Origin: Tilletia caries
Taxonomy: Eukaryota; Basidiomycota; Exobasidiomycetes; Tilletiales; Tilletiaceae
DNA length: 64,000 bases
Assembly: GCA_032718865.1 (NCBI GenBank)
Contig: JALUTQ010000020.1
Location: forward strand, 62,001-126,000
Reading direction: 5' to 3'
Within the stretch, counting starts at the first letter, position 1, and every line of letters begins with the position of its first letter. The translations under genes were made by a program, and so were the position numbers. The notes under the pieces are model-generated. The model saw nothing but the letters and a program-made list of their open reading frames with translations, was not told the DNA's origin and searched no databases. This document shows positions 46,635 through 58,100 of the stretch, piece after piece.

Positions 46635-49600
46635 CTACTTGTAGTTCTGCTGAGGACCCTTTGTCGAGCCGATGTGGTACAACGGCTGTCCATTCCCCGT
46701 GATGTCCATCAGGTCACCACCGCCGCCGACGCCATTGCCCTTCCAAGGCCCCATCCCAGGACCGGAAGCCGACGGGGCAGCATGAGTACCCGCCCCACCG
46801 CCGACGCCCATGCTCTCCCCAAACAAGTCCTGCACCGACGGCAGCGTGACGCCATAAATGGAAGACGCCGAGCCCGAATGGTTCGACGCCGTACTGGCCC
46901 CAACCCCAACAGCCCCACCGCCGCCGCCGCCGCCGCCTCCTCCCGTGGAATGGCCACCATGCGAGTACGGATGGAACCGCGGCGCGAGCTGGACATGAAG
47001 CGGACTCGCCGACCCCTGTCGATGATTCGACGACGCCCGACTTCCCGTCCGACTCCGCGCACCACTGTACGACGCCCGACTCCCAATCAGCTGCATCGTG
47101 CCCGGACTCGTACTCCTCGTCCGCACCCGCCGGTCCTGCGCCGTCATGTTGCCCATATCCGCAATGAGCTGGTGGTCGAGCGAAGACCCCACCGAGCGGC
47201 CGTCGAGGGAGCCGTGGGCCGAGGATCCGGCGGGTACGCCCATGTTGGCATAGCTCGGCGCGAGCGAGTTCAGGCTTGTGGCGGTGTTGCTGCGCTGGAG
47301 GAACTGCGTGTTCGGACCGTGCATCTGCTGTGGGGCCGGACCCGGGTCCGAGTCGCCCGTCTGAAAGGACTGGAGTGACATCCGACGCTGGTTGTCCGAC
47401 TGCAAATTGTCCGTATAGCTCTGTCCAACACCCACACCCGACGCGCCCGGCGGCATCGGACCCCCTGCGCCGCTCCCTCCCCTCCCACTAATAGGTCTAG
47501 GTCCAAAGTTACTACCGCTCCCACTCTGCCGACTCGGGCCAACATTGTCGTCGTACTCCATGCTCATCATCCGCTGGTGCGGACGCACAAGTCGGTTACC
47601 CGCATTCCGAGCCTGCCAACCGTTCGGCCCACCATGGGATCCCATCGTGCCCGATGCCCCGCTCATGAGCGACGCGGACCCAAAGTTCTGCGGTACGGGA
47701 TGGCCTGCATACTGCGGATGACCTCCAAAGACAGGAACGTTGCCGCCCATGGGCGCCATCGGCTGCTTCCCCATCGCAATATCGCTCTTGTACCCACCCG
47801 GCCCGCTCATCGACATGCCCAAGCCGTACGTCGCCGGCGGAGCGGGTATATCCGAGGACAACCACTCGACCTCGTCCTTCGCTTTTGGAGCCGTGCTGGC
47901 CATCAGGTGCTGCCGCTTCTGCATGACCGCCCGCGCACGTTCCTGGTACGCCTTCTTCTCCTCTACTCGACGCGCAAGTTGGAGTGCCTCCTTCGCTTGC
48001 TTACGCGCCTTCTTCGAGTCGAGCGGAGGTCCGCTGCTCTGAGACCCAGATCCAACAGCCGTCGTCGAGGCTGAGGGTTGTGAACTGCTCGGTGCCGCAG
48101 GAGCCGATGGAAGCGTGGACCCGGTAGAGGGGGTCGCTTCTGCCATCTGTACATCGGAAGAGCCTTGGGTTTGTCGTCTCAACGAGGGCATGGAGCTCGT
48201 GCTCTGATTGGGCGCCTGGGGCGCGGCCAGTGCGGTCATCGAAGCCGCGGGGCTCGTGGCATTGCCCGTGAACAAATTGAATGCGCCGCCCCACCCTTTG
48301 CTCTTCCTCCGCACTGAGTCCAATCCGGAGAAGTTCACATCCTTATAACCAGCTGCCGCTGCCGCCGCCACTGCTTCCTCCGAATTGTTGTACTGCTGGG
48401 GTTGGACCTGATACATGGGATGCTGGGAGTGTTGCTGCGCCGCAATTTGCGGTTGCTGCTGCTGCTGCTGGTAATATTGCTGTTGTTGCTGTTGTTGTTG
48501 CTGTTGTTGTTGCTGCTGCTGCTGTTGCTGCTGTTGGTATTGTAACTGCTGCTGCTGCTGCTGTTGTTGCCTTAAAGCCGCGACTTGTTGCTGATACCGC
48601 TGCTGGTTAACAGTAGCATTCACATCTTCACCCGAACCATACTGACCTCCAGCCGCCCCGCGATACAGCGAAGCGTCGTCGCCAAGCGGTCGGAGCGTGC
48701 TTGAACCAAGCCCAGGAACACTGCTCCCAACTGGTGGAATTGCAATCTTAGGCAAAACGTTGGACGAAGGCTGGATGACCTGTTGTTGTTGATGTTGCTG
48801 TTGATCGTAGAAGGGGACGCGATGCGGTGCTCCTGAGCTTTCGGCCGCCTGCTGTTGTTGCTGATGTTGTTGTTGCTGTTGTTGTTGTTGTTGTTGTTGC
48901 TGCTGCTGTTGCTGCAACTGCATCTGAGCCTGTGCCTGTGCTTGAGCCTGAGCTTGTGCCTGAGCTTGTGCCTGAGCTTGAGCTTGAGCTTGAGCCTGAG
49001 CTTGAGCCTGTGCCTGTGCTTGAGCCTGAGCTTGCGCCTGCGCTTGTGCATGTGCATGTGCCTGAGCCTTTGCCTGCGCCTGCGCTTGAAACTGTGCGGC
49101 CGCCTGTGCCGACAGTGGCTGCAAGTTGGACAGTCCCGTCTTGGCCCCAGGAACGGAACCCCGTTGCGGATCAGCTATCGATTGACTAGAATGGCTCGCA
49201 GGAATCGGTCGTCCAGCGATGTTTGCAGATAGCGGAACGAGGTTGGCGCGTGGAGGCAGACTGGCGCGGGCCGGTTGTGTGGAAGGACCGGCAGCTGCGG
49301 ATGCTTGTGGGGCCGGGTCTGCCGCTACAGGAGGTGTCGGGGCTGGAGTCTTCTTGGCGGCCTCTGCGAGCTGAGTGCCGATCGAGGGAATGGTCGGTTT
49401 CGGTCGTGGGGGCTTGAGTCGCGGCGCGTCGCGTTTGAAGTACGGATGATCGATACATTGTTGCGTTGTCGGCCGGGCGGCAGGATCATACCTCAGAAGA
49501 TCTTGGATGCAGTCGATAAGGGACGATGGAACGCGTGGACCGAAAAGCGTGGAGAATTTGATGGGCATCATCTGTGAATGGCAGGTACATGCGCATGAAA

Positions 49601-50719
49601 AGTCAGCATACGCACCAATAAATGCGCATATATGCGGGGGAAAACGCACCTTTCGGAAAGTGAAGCCTACAGCTCTGGCCAACCGGATGCCCTGATCCCA
49701 TGCACCACCACCTCTGACCCTTCCTCTTTCATCCGTTCCATAGTCGGGGCTTGGGTCGCCAAGTAGCTCGCCAATCTGGAGGACCTGGTCGACTTCGCTC
49801 TGACCTGGAAAGAGTGGCCTGAGGTTGACGAGTTCGGCAAGAATTGTGCCCAAAGCCCACATATCGACTGGATTGGAATAGTCGCGGGAGCGGAGAAGGA
49901 CCTCAGGAGCGCGGTACCATCGCGTGGACACGTACTCTGTGTATGGCGGCACGGAGTCTGTCTCTCGCGCCAGACCAAAATCGGCAAGCTTGACAATAAC
50001 GAGGACGTCGCGTTCCGGAGGCTGACTCGTACTGGATCCGTTCGGAAGATTGGGCAGGGCGAAGGGCGTCGAGGGTGGGTAATCGGCGAGACCGGTGGTG
50101 GTGATGAGAAGATTTTCGGGCTTCATGTCGCGATGAAAGTATCCATGCTCGTGGATATGATGCAAGCCAAGGAGCATTTGTTCGAAGATGCTGGCTACGA
50201 GACCGCCAGCGAGCTGTCTGCCTTTCCGTGACTTCGTGAGCTGATAGAGGTTACCTTCCATGCACTCGAAAACGAAATGGAGCTCCTTGGTGGTTGGCAT
50301 AAGGAAGGCGTCGTACAGGGGAATGATGTTGGGATGATGCGGGATAGCGAGAAGAGACTGACGGAAAGGAAGAAGGAGTGCATATATGGGTGAGATGTTC
50401 GAGGAGAAACGGGTACAGGAGGCGTGCGCCAGGACAACTCACCTTAAGCTCTTTGAGGTGCATACACTCTTCCCAATTGACGAAAGGTTTCTTCATGCGC
50501 TTGATAGCGACGAGCCGCTTGCCGACGTACTCTGGTCTCGTGGTGGGATGTTGCATGGGCGAGAGCATAGTCCCACTCGGGAGGGGAGATTGCCAGTCTG
50601 CAAGACAGACGGTACCGAAGGAGCCATCGCCGACCTCCTTGATGACGGTGAAGTCGCGTGGGCCCTCGCGCATGAGGGTGGCGGCGGTGGTGCGCTCTGC
50701 TGGCTCTGGCGACTGTCCA

Positions 50720-50779
<60 letters not shown>

Positions 50780-50823
50780 GGCTGCTGCTGCTGCTGCGCT
50801 GGTGACGCAGCGTGGGTGGACAT
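46635..50823 (-). CDS. Ime2/MAK-like (RCK family) protein kinase with long Gln tracts
   Basis: Exons 50823-50443, 50357-49650 and 49571-46635 give 1341 residues. After a poly-Gln leader the kinase domain starts with [15 protein letters not shown] (Gly loop). It continues with VAIKRMKK (catalytic Lys), [20 protein letters not shown], the activation segment [13 protein letters not shown] and [21 protein letters not shown]. The FGL (not FGF) and [13 protein letters not shown] pattern and the [10 protein letters not shown] helix place it in the Ime2/MAK/ICK group, which controls meiosis, filamentation or cilia in other eukaryotes. Crk1 of the smut Ustilago is of this type. The C-terminal 900 residues are disordered, with an (Ala-Gln)n tract (48915-49090), several poly-Gln tracts and a Gly run. 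A NLP-PNGSS insert splits subdomain VIb-VII. Intron 2 is 78 nt with no stop. Confidence 0.92.
48455..49095 (-). repeat. Gln and Ala-Gln codon repeats in the kinase gene
   Basis: On the plus strand, ttg/ctg triplet runs at about 48455-48580 and 48850-48912 encode Gln tracts (CAA/CAG). The hexamer-like run of cttgag, ctgtgc and ctgagc at about 48915-49090 encodes alternating Ala-Gln. A further ctgttg run at 50717-50800 encodes the N-terminal Gln tract. Codon mixing in all of them suggests protein-level selection rather than simple triplet slippage alone. Confidence 0.85.
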
Positions 50824-51838
50824 GGCCGCTTGCCTTCGACTGCGGAAGGGGGTCGGAGGAGCGAGTTCGAGATGGACCGAGGTCGCCTGTCACGTTGAGA
50901 GCGATGCGGTGTGTGCGGGGGCTGTCTGATAGGAAGAATGGGGAGAAGACCGTCCGTCGAGGTGCGTGGAGGTGATGAGCGCTGTGGGCTGTGGGGGCGG
51001 CCTCTTGGGCCTTGGCAGATGAGCGACGGGGGCGGCTGCCTTGAGTTCCGGCCAGAGGGAAGCTACCTGGCACACTCGATTCTCTCTCTCTCTCTCTCGA
51101 TACTCTCTTTCTGAGCTGGACGCGGAGATCAGCGAGGTGCGGGTGCGCGCGCGCGTGTGTGCGTGCTACGAGAGCGAGTGTCGTGGTGAGCAATGAGCAG
51201 GGCGCAGGGGAGGCGAAGGAGAACGAACGAATGAATGCATTTTAGGTCGATCCCAGCCAAGAGGTGATTAACGACTGAATTCAAATTTAACACACCACGT
51301 CCTCGCTCCTTCCATCTCGGGCCTCGCTGCTCGCATTCGTCCCGTACGTCAGCCGCGCGTCGGCGTCTGTCTGCGCCTGCCTTGCGCCTGCCTTCTGGCT
51401 GCTAGCTGCTGGCTGCGTGGTTAATGATTTGGCCGCCGGTCGGAATCGATACTCGAGACGAAAGTACGAGCGCGCCAAAGAAGAGCCCGAAGCGCGTCTC
51501 CTGGCTCCTGCCACAACTTGCACCGTACTTCCTGCTCCCTCCCACGCTACGCAGCACGCACTTGCCATCCACGCGCTGGGACCAGCAAGAACCCTCCTCA
51601 CTCCTCATCTCATGTCTATATGTGCGACACTGCGACCTTCTGCGTTCTGCGGCCTCGAGAAGCTGCTCGTGACAGCGTGACAGCCGCGCCGCGCATTTCG
51701 CTCCCGCTCGGCTTGTCGGCTTCACAGTTCACAGAGGCCGGAGTCCAAGTCGCAACCGAGGGAAGATCACGTGACTGCCACGCTCGGAGCTCGCCGGAGC
51801 CCGGAGATGACCACAAGAAGAATCGGGCGGGCACGAAG
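50824..51838. promoter_or_regulatory. Region upstream of the kinase gene
   Basis: About 1 kb upstream of the kinase start, with (CT)n near 51083-51100 and a gcgcgcgcgtgtgtgc run near 51148. It presumably contains the kinase promoter. No gene seen; overlapping Ser-rich frames are rejected. Confidence 0.4.
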
Positions 51839-51840
51839 TA

Positions 51841-51895
51841 GTCTGGTCACACCAGACCGCGCTGTGCGCGGTCTGGCTCCACTCGACGAAATTTG
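51841..51895. mobile_element. Solo end of a TA-flanked inverted-repeat element
   Basis: The sequence after the TA dinucleotide at 51839-51840 reads GTCTGGTCACACCAGACC, then gcgcggtctgg and ctccactcgacgaaat, the same order as in the element at 52271. No matching right end was found close by, so it is probably a truncated copy. Confidence 0.55.
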
Positions 51896-52270
51896 AGTGA
51901 CACCTCCCGCAAAATTTTCCTTTTGCATCCAACCAACGCACACTTCCATGCCTCACAGCACCTTTACCCATCAACCAATGTCAGAACAAAGTCATCGGCC
52001 TTGTGAGGGTTACACCCAAAGTACACAGTCCAGGTGTTGTTTTTGGTATTCCGGCACTTCCCATGGTCGTAGCTGACGCTTCTGTCAACCGCATTTCTGG
52101 TCTCTTCCTTTATCTGCTACCTCAGCCCTAGTTTTTCCACTCCTCTGCATAGCAACAGCCTTGCTCAGTCAGTCGAAGGGAGTTTTGAGTGAGTGAGGGC
52201 CCGTGCGCGAGCCCTCTGGAAGCGCGATATGGGCGACGAAATGAGGTAGACAACTTTGGCTCTGAGTGTA

Positions 52271-52899
52271 GTCTGGTCACACCAGACCTTGTAACTCTCA
52301 AATGAGCTAAAGCACTATACCGCGTACGCGGTCTGGGGACATTCGACCCGATTCAATTGGAAGGTGCCTGCAACTTTTTGACCCAACACCGTCTGAAGGC
52401 CCACTTCTCCTCCTCTCAGCTTCCATTTTTCGCCAAACGAAATCAGCACAAAGACAGCGCTGCCGCGAGCTCAGCAGGCAAGGAGCAGCGCCATGGTGTT
52501 TTCCTTGCCATTGGCTTCTTTGTTGTGTCATGGCTGGCCATTGTGTTCGTCGCTGTAGAGCAGCTAATCTTCGTGTTGACTGCGTCGTGCGGAGCGGCCA
52601 CCAGACAGCTCGCACGGGCCTCTTTTTGACGGATCGTCGAAAATTTGGGCACTGGAGCAGTGTCTGCGACAACTTTCAGTTCTGTATGGGCCACCTACTA
52701 AGTAAATCGCGTCGAATGTCCCCAGACCGTCTCCACGGGATCCTGTCCTTGTCATCACGTGCGTGCGACGGTCTGGTGTGATCAGACTAGCTCTGAGTGA
52801 GGGAGGTGCCCAATGAAATCGAGTCGAGTGGTGCCAGACCGTCTCCACGGGATCTTGTGTCCTCTCATCACGTGCGTCGACGGTCTGGTGTGACCAGAC
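52271..52899. mobile_element. MITE-like element with about 100-bp terminal inverted repeats
   Basis: The left end 52271-52369 and right end 52689-52787 are inverted copies. Both begin GTCTG(G/A)TCACACCAGACC inward from a flanking TA, and both contain GGTCTGGGGACATTCGAC, then GATT, ending near GGTGCC/GGTGGCC. A second right-end copy (52805-52899) follows directly, again ending at TA. The 320-bp core has no transposase frame. TA flanks fit a Tc1/mariner-type target. The termini are themselves near-palindromic (GTCTGGT, CAC, ACCAGAC). I infer a non-autonomous DNA element, with one end duplicated by nested insertion or unequal exchange. Confidence 0.65.
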
Positions 52900-52916
52900 T
52901 ACACTGCGGGCAAATT

Positions 52917-52937
52917 CTAGCGTTAGAGTAACGCTAG
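52917..52937. other. Perfect short palindrome
   Basis: CTAGCGTTA, GAG, TAACGCTAG: a 9-bp perfect inverted repeat with a 3-base loop, just beyond the second right end of the inverted-repeat element. It could be a footprint of another element or a protein-binding site. Function unknown. Confidence 0.6.
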
Positions 52938-53650
52938 CCGAAACTTCTCAGAGTACTACGAGACCCCTGTAGGAGGTGGGCTCATGAGTTTTCCTGAGGG
53001 CTTAGAGCATAAATGGGAGCCACTAGGAGGATTCCCCTCTGAGGCCCTCCCGAGTGGTGGATCCAGAGGGACTCAGGAAGGTTGCTTACATAAGCCCCGA
53101 TCCCAGAGGAGCTAAAATTGATTCTCAAAAAATAAAAATTCCGCATGCGGGAATGGATCACACGACTGGCCACCACACCCACTTCCACACATACATACTA
53201 CCACCTATACTATCAGCGTTTGATACAGAAATCACTCTATTTGTTACAATATATACCAAAAACATATTTTTGTTGTCGACGATAAATGGCATTCTGTCGC
53301 GCTGAGCTGGTGCAGTGGATGAAGATTTGACGACGGCGCGCAACAGCACTCTTTTACTATGCACAGTTATGAAGATATGAAATTTACTCCTAGCCACTCA
53401 TGACCTTGAGACTCCAGTGTGACTCCTAGGCCTCGTTTCCCTAGGGCTCCGGGGCGTTTTTCTGTAGTCTTTGTAGTGCCTTGCGGCTCTAGCATCTCGG
53501 GAGTCCCCGACTTCATTTGGCGGTGTACGAGTAGGGCACGAAGCTCACGATTCACGAATTTTTTTCTCCAGCGCAAGGCAGCAAGACGAGCTTCACCACT
53601 GAACAAGAACGTCGCACAGGAAGGTCGTCCACTGAGAAGCCCCCGCAGTC

Positions 53651-55995
53651 ATGACCACCGACATCGCCGCAGCATTCAGCGCAGGTCTTCTCGAGCCAGA
53701 GACATCAAAGCGCTTCGCTGCCGAGTATGCCCAGTCAGAACCATACCGACACGCCGTCGTGCCGACCCTGATCGACGACGCCCTCCTCCGCGCCGCTCGC
53801 GCTGAGATCGAGGAAGAGTTACGCTTCGCAGAGAAGGAGACCGACATCTACAAGGTGCGCACCTCGTTTGTGATATCGTTCCCCTAAGCTATCTGTGTAA
53901 TGGCTCACCATTCTTCTCCCCTTGATTCTGCGCACGCAATTGGAACTCAAAGGTCAACCAAACGGGCGACCTCGCCAACCTGGATGGCCTGCCCGCAGAA
54001 GAGGCGGAACGACTGAAAAGTCTCCTCAAGCTCCGCAATGCCCTCTACTCCGAAGAGTTCCGATCCTGGCTCATGGCCGTCACTGGCTGCGGTCCGCTCA
54101 GCGCCAAGACGAAGGACATGAGCATCAACAACTACACCTCCGGCTGCCATCTTCTCAACCACGAGTGAGTTCTTGTCCCATCTCAGCCTTTCCCCCCGCG
54201 TCGCTCCGTGCTGGTATGCTCAATTTTTTTTGTTTTCTATAGCGACGTCATCTCGACGCGTAGGGTGTCCTACATCCTCTACTTGCCAGACCCGGAGCAA
54301 CCGTGGCAGCCTGAGTGGGGCGGAGCTCTCGAGCTCTACCCCGTCGTAAAGGAGGGAGAGCCAGCAAATGTCCCTTCCAAGACCATCCCACCTCGTGCGT
54401 ATTTCCCCCTCCCCCACCTCCCGCATCGCGTTGCTAAGACCTCTCTCCCACCCTCAGAATGGAACCAGTTCACCTTCTTCACAGTCCAACCCGGGCACTC
54501 CTTCCACTCCGTCGAGGAAGTCGTCCACCCAACCGCAAAGCGCCTCTCCATCTCCGGCTGGTTCCACCGCCCCCAGGCGGACGAAGAGAGCTACGACGCC
54601 GCAGACGAGGCGCGCGAGGAGCAGCTCCGTATCCAACATTCCAGCGCCAGTGCCCTCGAGAGCAAGAAACGCGCCGTGGAGGAGTTCCCGTTCCTGCCTT
54701 ATTCGGAAGAGCGTCAGCCCCCTGTTCCGGGTACGACGCTCAGCAAGGACGACGTCGCGTTCCTTTCGAACTTTGTGAACCCGGCCTATCTGCGCATGCA
54801 GACTCAGGCTGTGCTCTTCGAGCGCTTTGGAGATGATTCGCATGTGCTGCTCAGTGATGTGTTGAAGAAGGACATTGCTGACGCGTTGGATGCGGCGCTG
54901 CGAAGTGCGGATGCGCAGGATGGGTTTCATTGGTGGTTGTCGTCGTCCTCGTCAGGTGGGGAGAAGGGTTTTGAGGCTGTCTCCATGCGTCCGCATCAGA
55001 CGGGTGTTGATGAGCGGTGGTCCATCACCGGCCCACCGCACAGACGGAGATACCTCTCTCTCGATGCGGCTACGGACGCCTCGTCGTCTCAAGCCAGCGG
55101 CGCCCCCTTATCCACCAACCCATCCCTCCCTGCATCCGGTCTGCCCCTACAAGATCCGCCGGCCCTCCTCTCGCTCCTCCGCACCGCTCTTCTCCCCTCC
55201 CCCGCCTTCCGCGCCTTCTTGGCGAACATCACCCAGCTCGTGCCCCTGGCGCTCCGCACAACGGAGGCCCGTCGTTTCCGGCCCGGTTTGGATTATACGC
55301 TTGCCGAAGCGGAGGCGGAGGGCGAGGTCGTCCTGGACGTGTGTTTGGATCTGACGCCGCAAGTTTGGACGGAGGCGCGTCGGGTAGCGTCGGGCTCGAG
55401 CGCAGCGAAGGGCCCGAAGGGATTGGGTGCGAAGAAGCAGAAGAAGCCGGCGACGAGCAATGGGGCTTCGTCGGCTGCTGGGGACGCGTCGTTGAATGCT
55501 CCGCCGAAGAAGATTGCGAAGGAGCTTGAGAGACGGTGGGCTTCGGGAGAGGTGGGCGGGTGGGAGTGCTACATGGCTCCGCAGGAGGGCGAGGACGACC
55601 CGGCTGTGTACGGAAGTGGGTCGTCGAAGGCCAAGGCGGACGAGGAGGCGAATGGGAAGGAGGACGACAAGGTGGAAGGAAAGGAGGGAGAGGCGGATAT
55701 GGCTGTCGACGGAGCAGAGGGAGATGATGGGGATGAGGATATGGAGGACGACGACGACGAAGAGGAGGATGATGACGATGATGATTTCGACGGCGTCCTT
55801 CTCAACTTGACGCCCTCGTTCAACTCGCTCTCGGTCGTGCTGCGAGACGAAGGGGTGATGCGGTTCATCAAGTACCTCGGTGCTGCGGCGGGCACGAGTC
55901 GGTGGGACGTCAAGGGGGAGTGGAGCGTTGGACAGTTGGAAGAAGAGGAGGATGAGGAGGAGGGAGAAGGTGGCGAGAAGGAGACTGGGAAATGA
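53651..55995 (+). CDS. Tpa1/Ofd1-like 2-oxoglutarate- and Fe(II)-dependent prolyl hydroxylase
   Basis: Exons 53651-53854, 53953-54164, 54243-54394 and 54458-55995 join in frame to 701 residues. The N-terminal double-stranded beta-helix domain has the iron ligands of the H-x-D motif at [20 protein letters not shown] (spliced across intron 2). The distal histidine is in [14 protein letters not shown], and the 2-oxoglutarate-binding arginine is probably in [14 protein letters not shown] second, degenerate oxygenase-like domain follows (FLSFV-type segment through [18 protein letters not shown]), then an acidic run and a C-terminal strand [30 protein letters not shown]. Yeast Tpa1 and animal OGFOD1 hydroxylate ribosomal protein uS12. 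Fission yeast Ofd1 acts in oxygen sensing. Intron 3 is 63 nt with no stop, so retention would add 21 residues. Confidence 0.92.
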
Positions 55996-56161
55996 TGCAG
56001 AAATACTTAGAAGTTGAGGTGCTGTTCACACCCTCCCGTCGGGTTAATATCACATACAGAATGCATTCATTCGTCCACTACTATCTCTCTGAAGTCGCTT
56101 CAGCGGTTTGGTGACTTTGACTGTCGTTGCTTTGCTCTATGGTTTTAAGTTACATGGGATT

Positions 56162-57699
56162 CTAGAGCCCATCCTCCTTCTCCTCCTCCCCGTCGTCCAC
56201 ACTCGCCCTCGCAACAGCCGCCGCCCACTCCTCCCTAAGCTGTTCCAGCGTCTTCCCCGCACCCGCCGGTCCAGCGGTGGCCGAGGCGAGGGCGTGGAAA
56301 TCGGCGGGCACCATGTTGTGTGCGTAGGTGGGTGTGTTGGAGAAGGAGTGCGACTGTGCTGCGGAGGAGGACGACGAGGAGGCAAGGTTCGCTGATGGGT
56401 CGTCTTGGTCGGAGGAAAGGACTCGGAGTGGAGGTAGGGGCTCGTCGTCGTCGTCGTAAGCCTCGTCATCGCTCTCGTCGTCCTCTTCTTCTTCTTCGTC
56501 TCCCGCAGCCTGATCACTTCCCGGCTGTCTCCTGGCCCAATAATGCTCACTCTTCTCCTCGAGCTCGTCCCAGTTCCAGAGAAGCGGGTCGGTCCTTGCG
56601 ATCCCCCAAGGCGCGAGATCGACAAGGAAGACACGGGACATGTCTCTGGTGAGGTAGACGTCGAAGACATAGTCGCGCAGCAACGCCGTCGGGCTGACTG
56701 CATCTGAAGATCCTTCCGATCCTGGCTGCGGAGGAGCAAGATCAAGTCGTGAACGCCAAAAGCTCTTGATCAGTCTCCGGATGGTCCGCCTCGTCTGAGC
56801 CGGTTGGAGGTGAGGAAAAGCGGTTGCAGTGTCTCGCTGCGAGATGGCCAACAGACGGCGTCTGTGGACGAAACATCGGAATTCGTGCGAAGTGGGGAAG
56901 GCGAAATGTTGCTTGATGACGAGCTGAAGGGGTGGGAGGGACCGAGTCGTTGTTGATGATGAGGCCGTGGCTGCCGCTGCTGCCTCGGGGTCTACGGTAA
57001 TGCTACCTAAGGATAAGGAGGAAAAGGCAGCGTCGAGGTAGAGCTCGCGGGTCTGTGCAATGTCGGTGGCGACAAAATCGGACGATTTGAGGAGGAGGTA
57101 GATGTCTTGTGGGGAGGTACACCGCAACGTCGCTCCGGGCACGATCCAGGCTGCATCCTGGAGAAACTGAGGATCAGCACAGCATTGAATTGACAAGGAT
57201 AAAATTTATTACTCACTCTGGGAGCGGACCAGTTGAGCTTGGGGAAGACGGCCCCGTCGTACTTCTCGATGAGTTCGCATAGACGTTTGTGCAGGGCCGG
57301 GAAGGTGGGAGCGGGTAATTCATCTTCCTCTTCGTCCTGATCTTCTCTGCCTTGAGGATCGTCGTCAAGTCCGCTTCTTCTCCGAGCCGATAAATCGGAT
57401 GCTTCGATTCCTGAGTGCTCATCTTCATCATCACCATGATCCTCGCCCAGTCCTGCTGGCTTGGGATCTTCGGGAAGGACAAAGGAGCCCGACTCGAGCC
57501 ATGGGATGAATTCTGGCTGGAGCTCTGCGAGGTTGATGACAGTTGCTTTGGGCGCGTGGGAGCGATGGAAAGGGTACCAGCGCGGGAAGGCGGTCAGTCG
57601 GAGAGCATCGGCGGGCGAGGGGCCGGCCTCGTCCGTGGCAGCAACCTCGCGAGGCAGCGCCTGGCTTTCAGATTGCGCACGGAGGGTCACGTCAGGCAT
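56162..57699 (-). CDS. CDC123: CDC123 (D123) translation initiation factor assembly protein
   Basis: Exons 57699-57217 and 57157-56162, 492 residues. The start is the first ATG of the frame (MPDVTLRAQ). The upstream extension uses no ATG. Family marks: FPRWYPFHRSHAPKATVINL at the N-terminus, VFPKLNWSAPR immediately before the intron and DAAWIVPG after it, CTSPQDIYLLLKSSDF, then the nucleotide-binding stretches LVIKQHFAF, EFRCFVHRRRLLAISQRD, and DYVFDVYLTRD followed by VFLVDLAPWG. D123 proteins are ATP-grasp-like and assemble eIF2 from its subunits in the cytoplasm. Acidic inserts (EEEEEDDESDDEAYDDDDE and others) are longer than usual. The gene is convergent with the Tpa1-like gene, about 165 bp apart. 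Confidence 0.94.
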
Positions 57700-58100
57700 C
57701 GCTGCGTCGCACTGTGGCAACTCGCAAGTTCAAGCAGACGAGGGCAGGGCAAATGTACCAAATTCTGAAGTTGAGGTCGCGCCACGTGGTGGGACTTGGG
57801 ACACGAGCTGCATCGGGCGCGTCCCAGAAAGGGTCACGCGGGTCGACGTCGATGAGCGCGCGCGGTGGCTCAGTAGTGGCTGTAAGCCTGGAACGGAACG
57901 TCTGTGCTGTGCATACGCCATACATCCAGACCCGTGCAGACCACAAACAGAGCATCCCTGACAGGGTCTGTAAAGAGGCCGATGCGGGCTGGTGTGCCTG
58001 AGGTTGGACGCGGCGGGATGCCAAGAGGGTCTGGGAGGAAGTCTTGATCGGGAGTCTGCCCCACGACTTGGCCCCTCCCTCTGCCCCACGTCTCGCACTT
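57700..58100 (-). CDS. Possible small gene or pseudogene upstream of CDC123
   Basis: The minus strand at about 58065-57880 reads GQTPDQDFLPDPLGIPPRP and then ARIGLFTDPVRDALFVVCTG, which looks coding. From about 57865 another frame continues EPPRALIDVDPRDPFWDAPD and SPTTWRDLNFRIWY. A 44-nt intron (GTATGG to TTACAG) could join the two. The second frame would end at a TGA overlapping the CDC123 start (ATGCCTGA). No ATG start could be placed: the nearest upstream ATG runs into TGA after 11 codons. It may be a real gene with a further 5' exon, or a decayed one. Not recognised. Confidence 0.25.

Noticed and set aside
46437..47378. Plus-strand frame antisense to the kinase 3' part
   Set aside because: Arg/Pro-rich shadow of the GC-rich kinase coding sequence, which has clear conservation on the other strand.
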